In this document: piece after piece, positions 5,412 through 5,413 of the stretch
Layout of the letters: each line of letters begins with the position of its first letter
How positions within the stretch are numbered: the first letter of the stretch is position 1
Assembly: GCA_019413245.1 (NCBI GenBank)
Contig: DXNX01000171.1
Span: 1 to 5,413 of the forward strand
DNA from: Oscillospiraceae bacterium
GTDB lineage: Bacteria; Bacillota; Clostridia; Oscillospirales; Ruminococcaceae
Direction: 5' to 3'
Length of the DNA stretch: 5,413 bases
The notes under the pieces: model-generated
The model's database searches: none
Seen by the model: only the letters and a program-made list of their open reading frames with translations
What the model was told of the DNA's origin: nothing
Program-made: the position numbers and the translations under genes

Positions 5412-5413
5412 AA

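Larger units (their letters stand above)
4850..5413 (+). mobile_element. IS200/IS605-family insertion sequence, left part (right end outside window)
   Basis: The segment carries a left-end hairpin, a transposase leader and a single Y1-type transposase gene, with no tnpB visible, as in the IS200 group. The exact left tip cannot be fixed because these elements make no target duplication and have no terminal inverted repeats. It is probably within about 10 bases left of the hairpin at 4850, next to the T-tract of the preceding terminator. A perfect 10-base palindrome, GACTATAGTC (4881-4890), lies between hairpin and gene. The window ends 2 bases after the transposase stop, before any right-end hairpin, so completeness cannot be judged. 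Confidence 0.85.

Noticed and set aside
1..5413. CRISPR array, tRNA, rRNA or toxin-antitoxin pair
   Set aside because: No regularly spaced repeats, no cloverleaf or rRNA sequence, and no pair of small overlapping genes with ribosome binding sites were seen on either strand.

Overview
The window reads as chromosomal DNA from a Firmicutes (Clostridia) bacterium, most likely a gut Oscillospiraceae/Ruminococcaceae member related to Faecalibacterium or Subdoligranulum. This rests on strong AGGAGG-like ribosome binding sites, fairly GC-rich coding sequence, an EFR1-type flavodoxin/ferredoxin protein, a C69 dipeptidase of the Firmicutes type and an IS200-like transposase. The genus is inferred from protein style only; no search was run.

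Region 1 (1-2549) is a redox cluster. A zinc-independent medium-chain dehydrogenase/quinone oxidoreductase (256-1257) is followed 17 bases later by a wrecked nitroreductase gene (1275-1755), and then by an intact EFR1-type protein, a flavodoxin-like domain joined to two 4Fe-4S motifs (1788-2549). All three read rightward and were probably one operon. Upstream is a nearly mirror-symmetric control region (127-194). Two 21-base inverted arms enclose two overlapping, oppositely directed sigma-70-type promoters. The leftward promoter appears to serve a gene whose first 32 codons (96 to 1, minus strand) run off the left edge. It is probably the repressor that binds these arms, but its family cannot be proven from so short a piece.

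Region 2 (2550-3326) has no convincing gene. It holds a strong terminator-like hairpin, several more closely packed hairpins between 2691 and 2991, and then an extended -10 promoter (3172-3200) and a roughly 120-base leader for the next gene.

Region 3 (3327-4787) is an intact C69-family dipeptidase gene with its own promoter and a textbook intrinsic terminator (4807-4839).

Region 4 (about 4850-5413) is the left part of an IS200/IS605-family insertion sequence, placed directly after the terminator's T-tract. It has a left-end hairpin, an extended -10 promoter, a hairpin that buries the transposase ribosome binding site, and a transposase gene interrupted by one amber stop. The right end lies beyond the window.

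The redox operon probably handles reactive aldehydes, quinones or nitro compounds under a local repressor (inference). The dipeptidase is an independent unit. The insertion sequence looks decayed, or at least unable to make full-length transposase by normal translation. I found no clear sign of a wholly new system. The strongest items for follow-up are the symmetric bidirectional operator-promoter, the hairpin-rich intergenic stretch and the layout of the insertion sequence's transposase leader.
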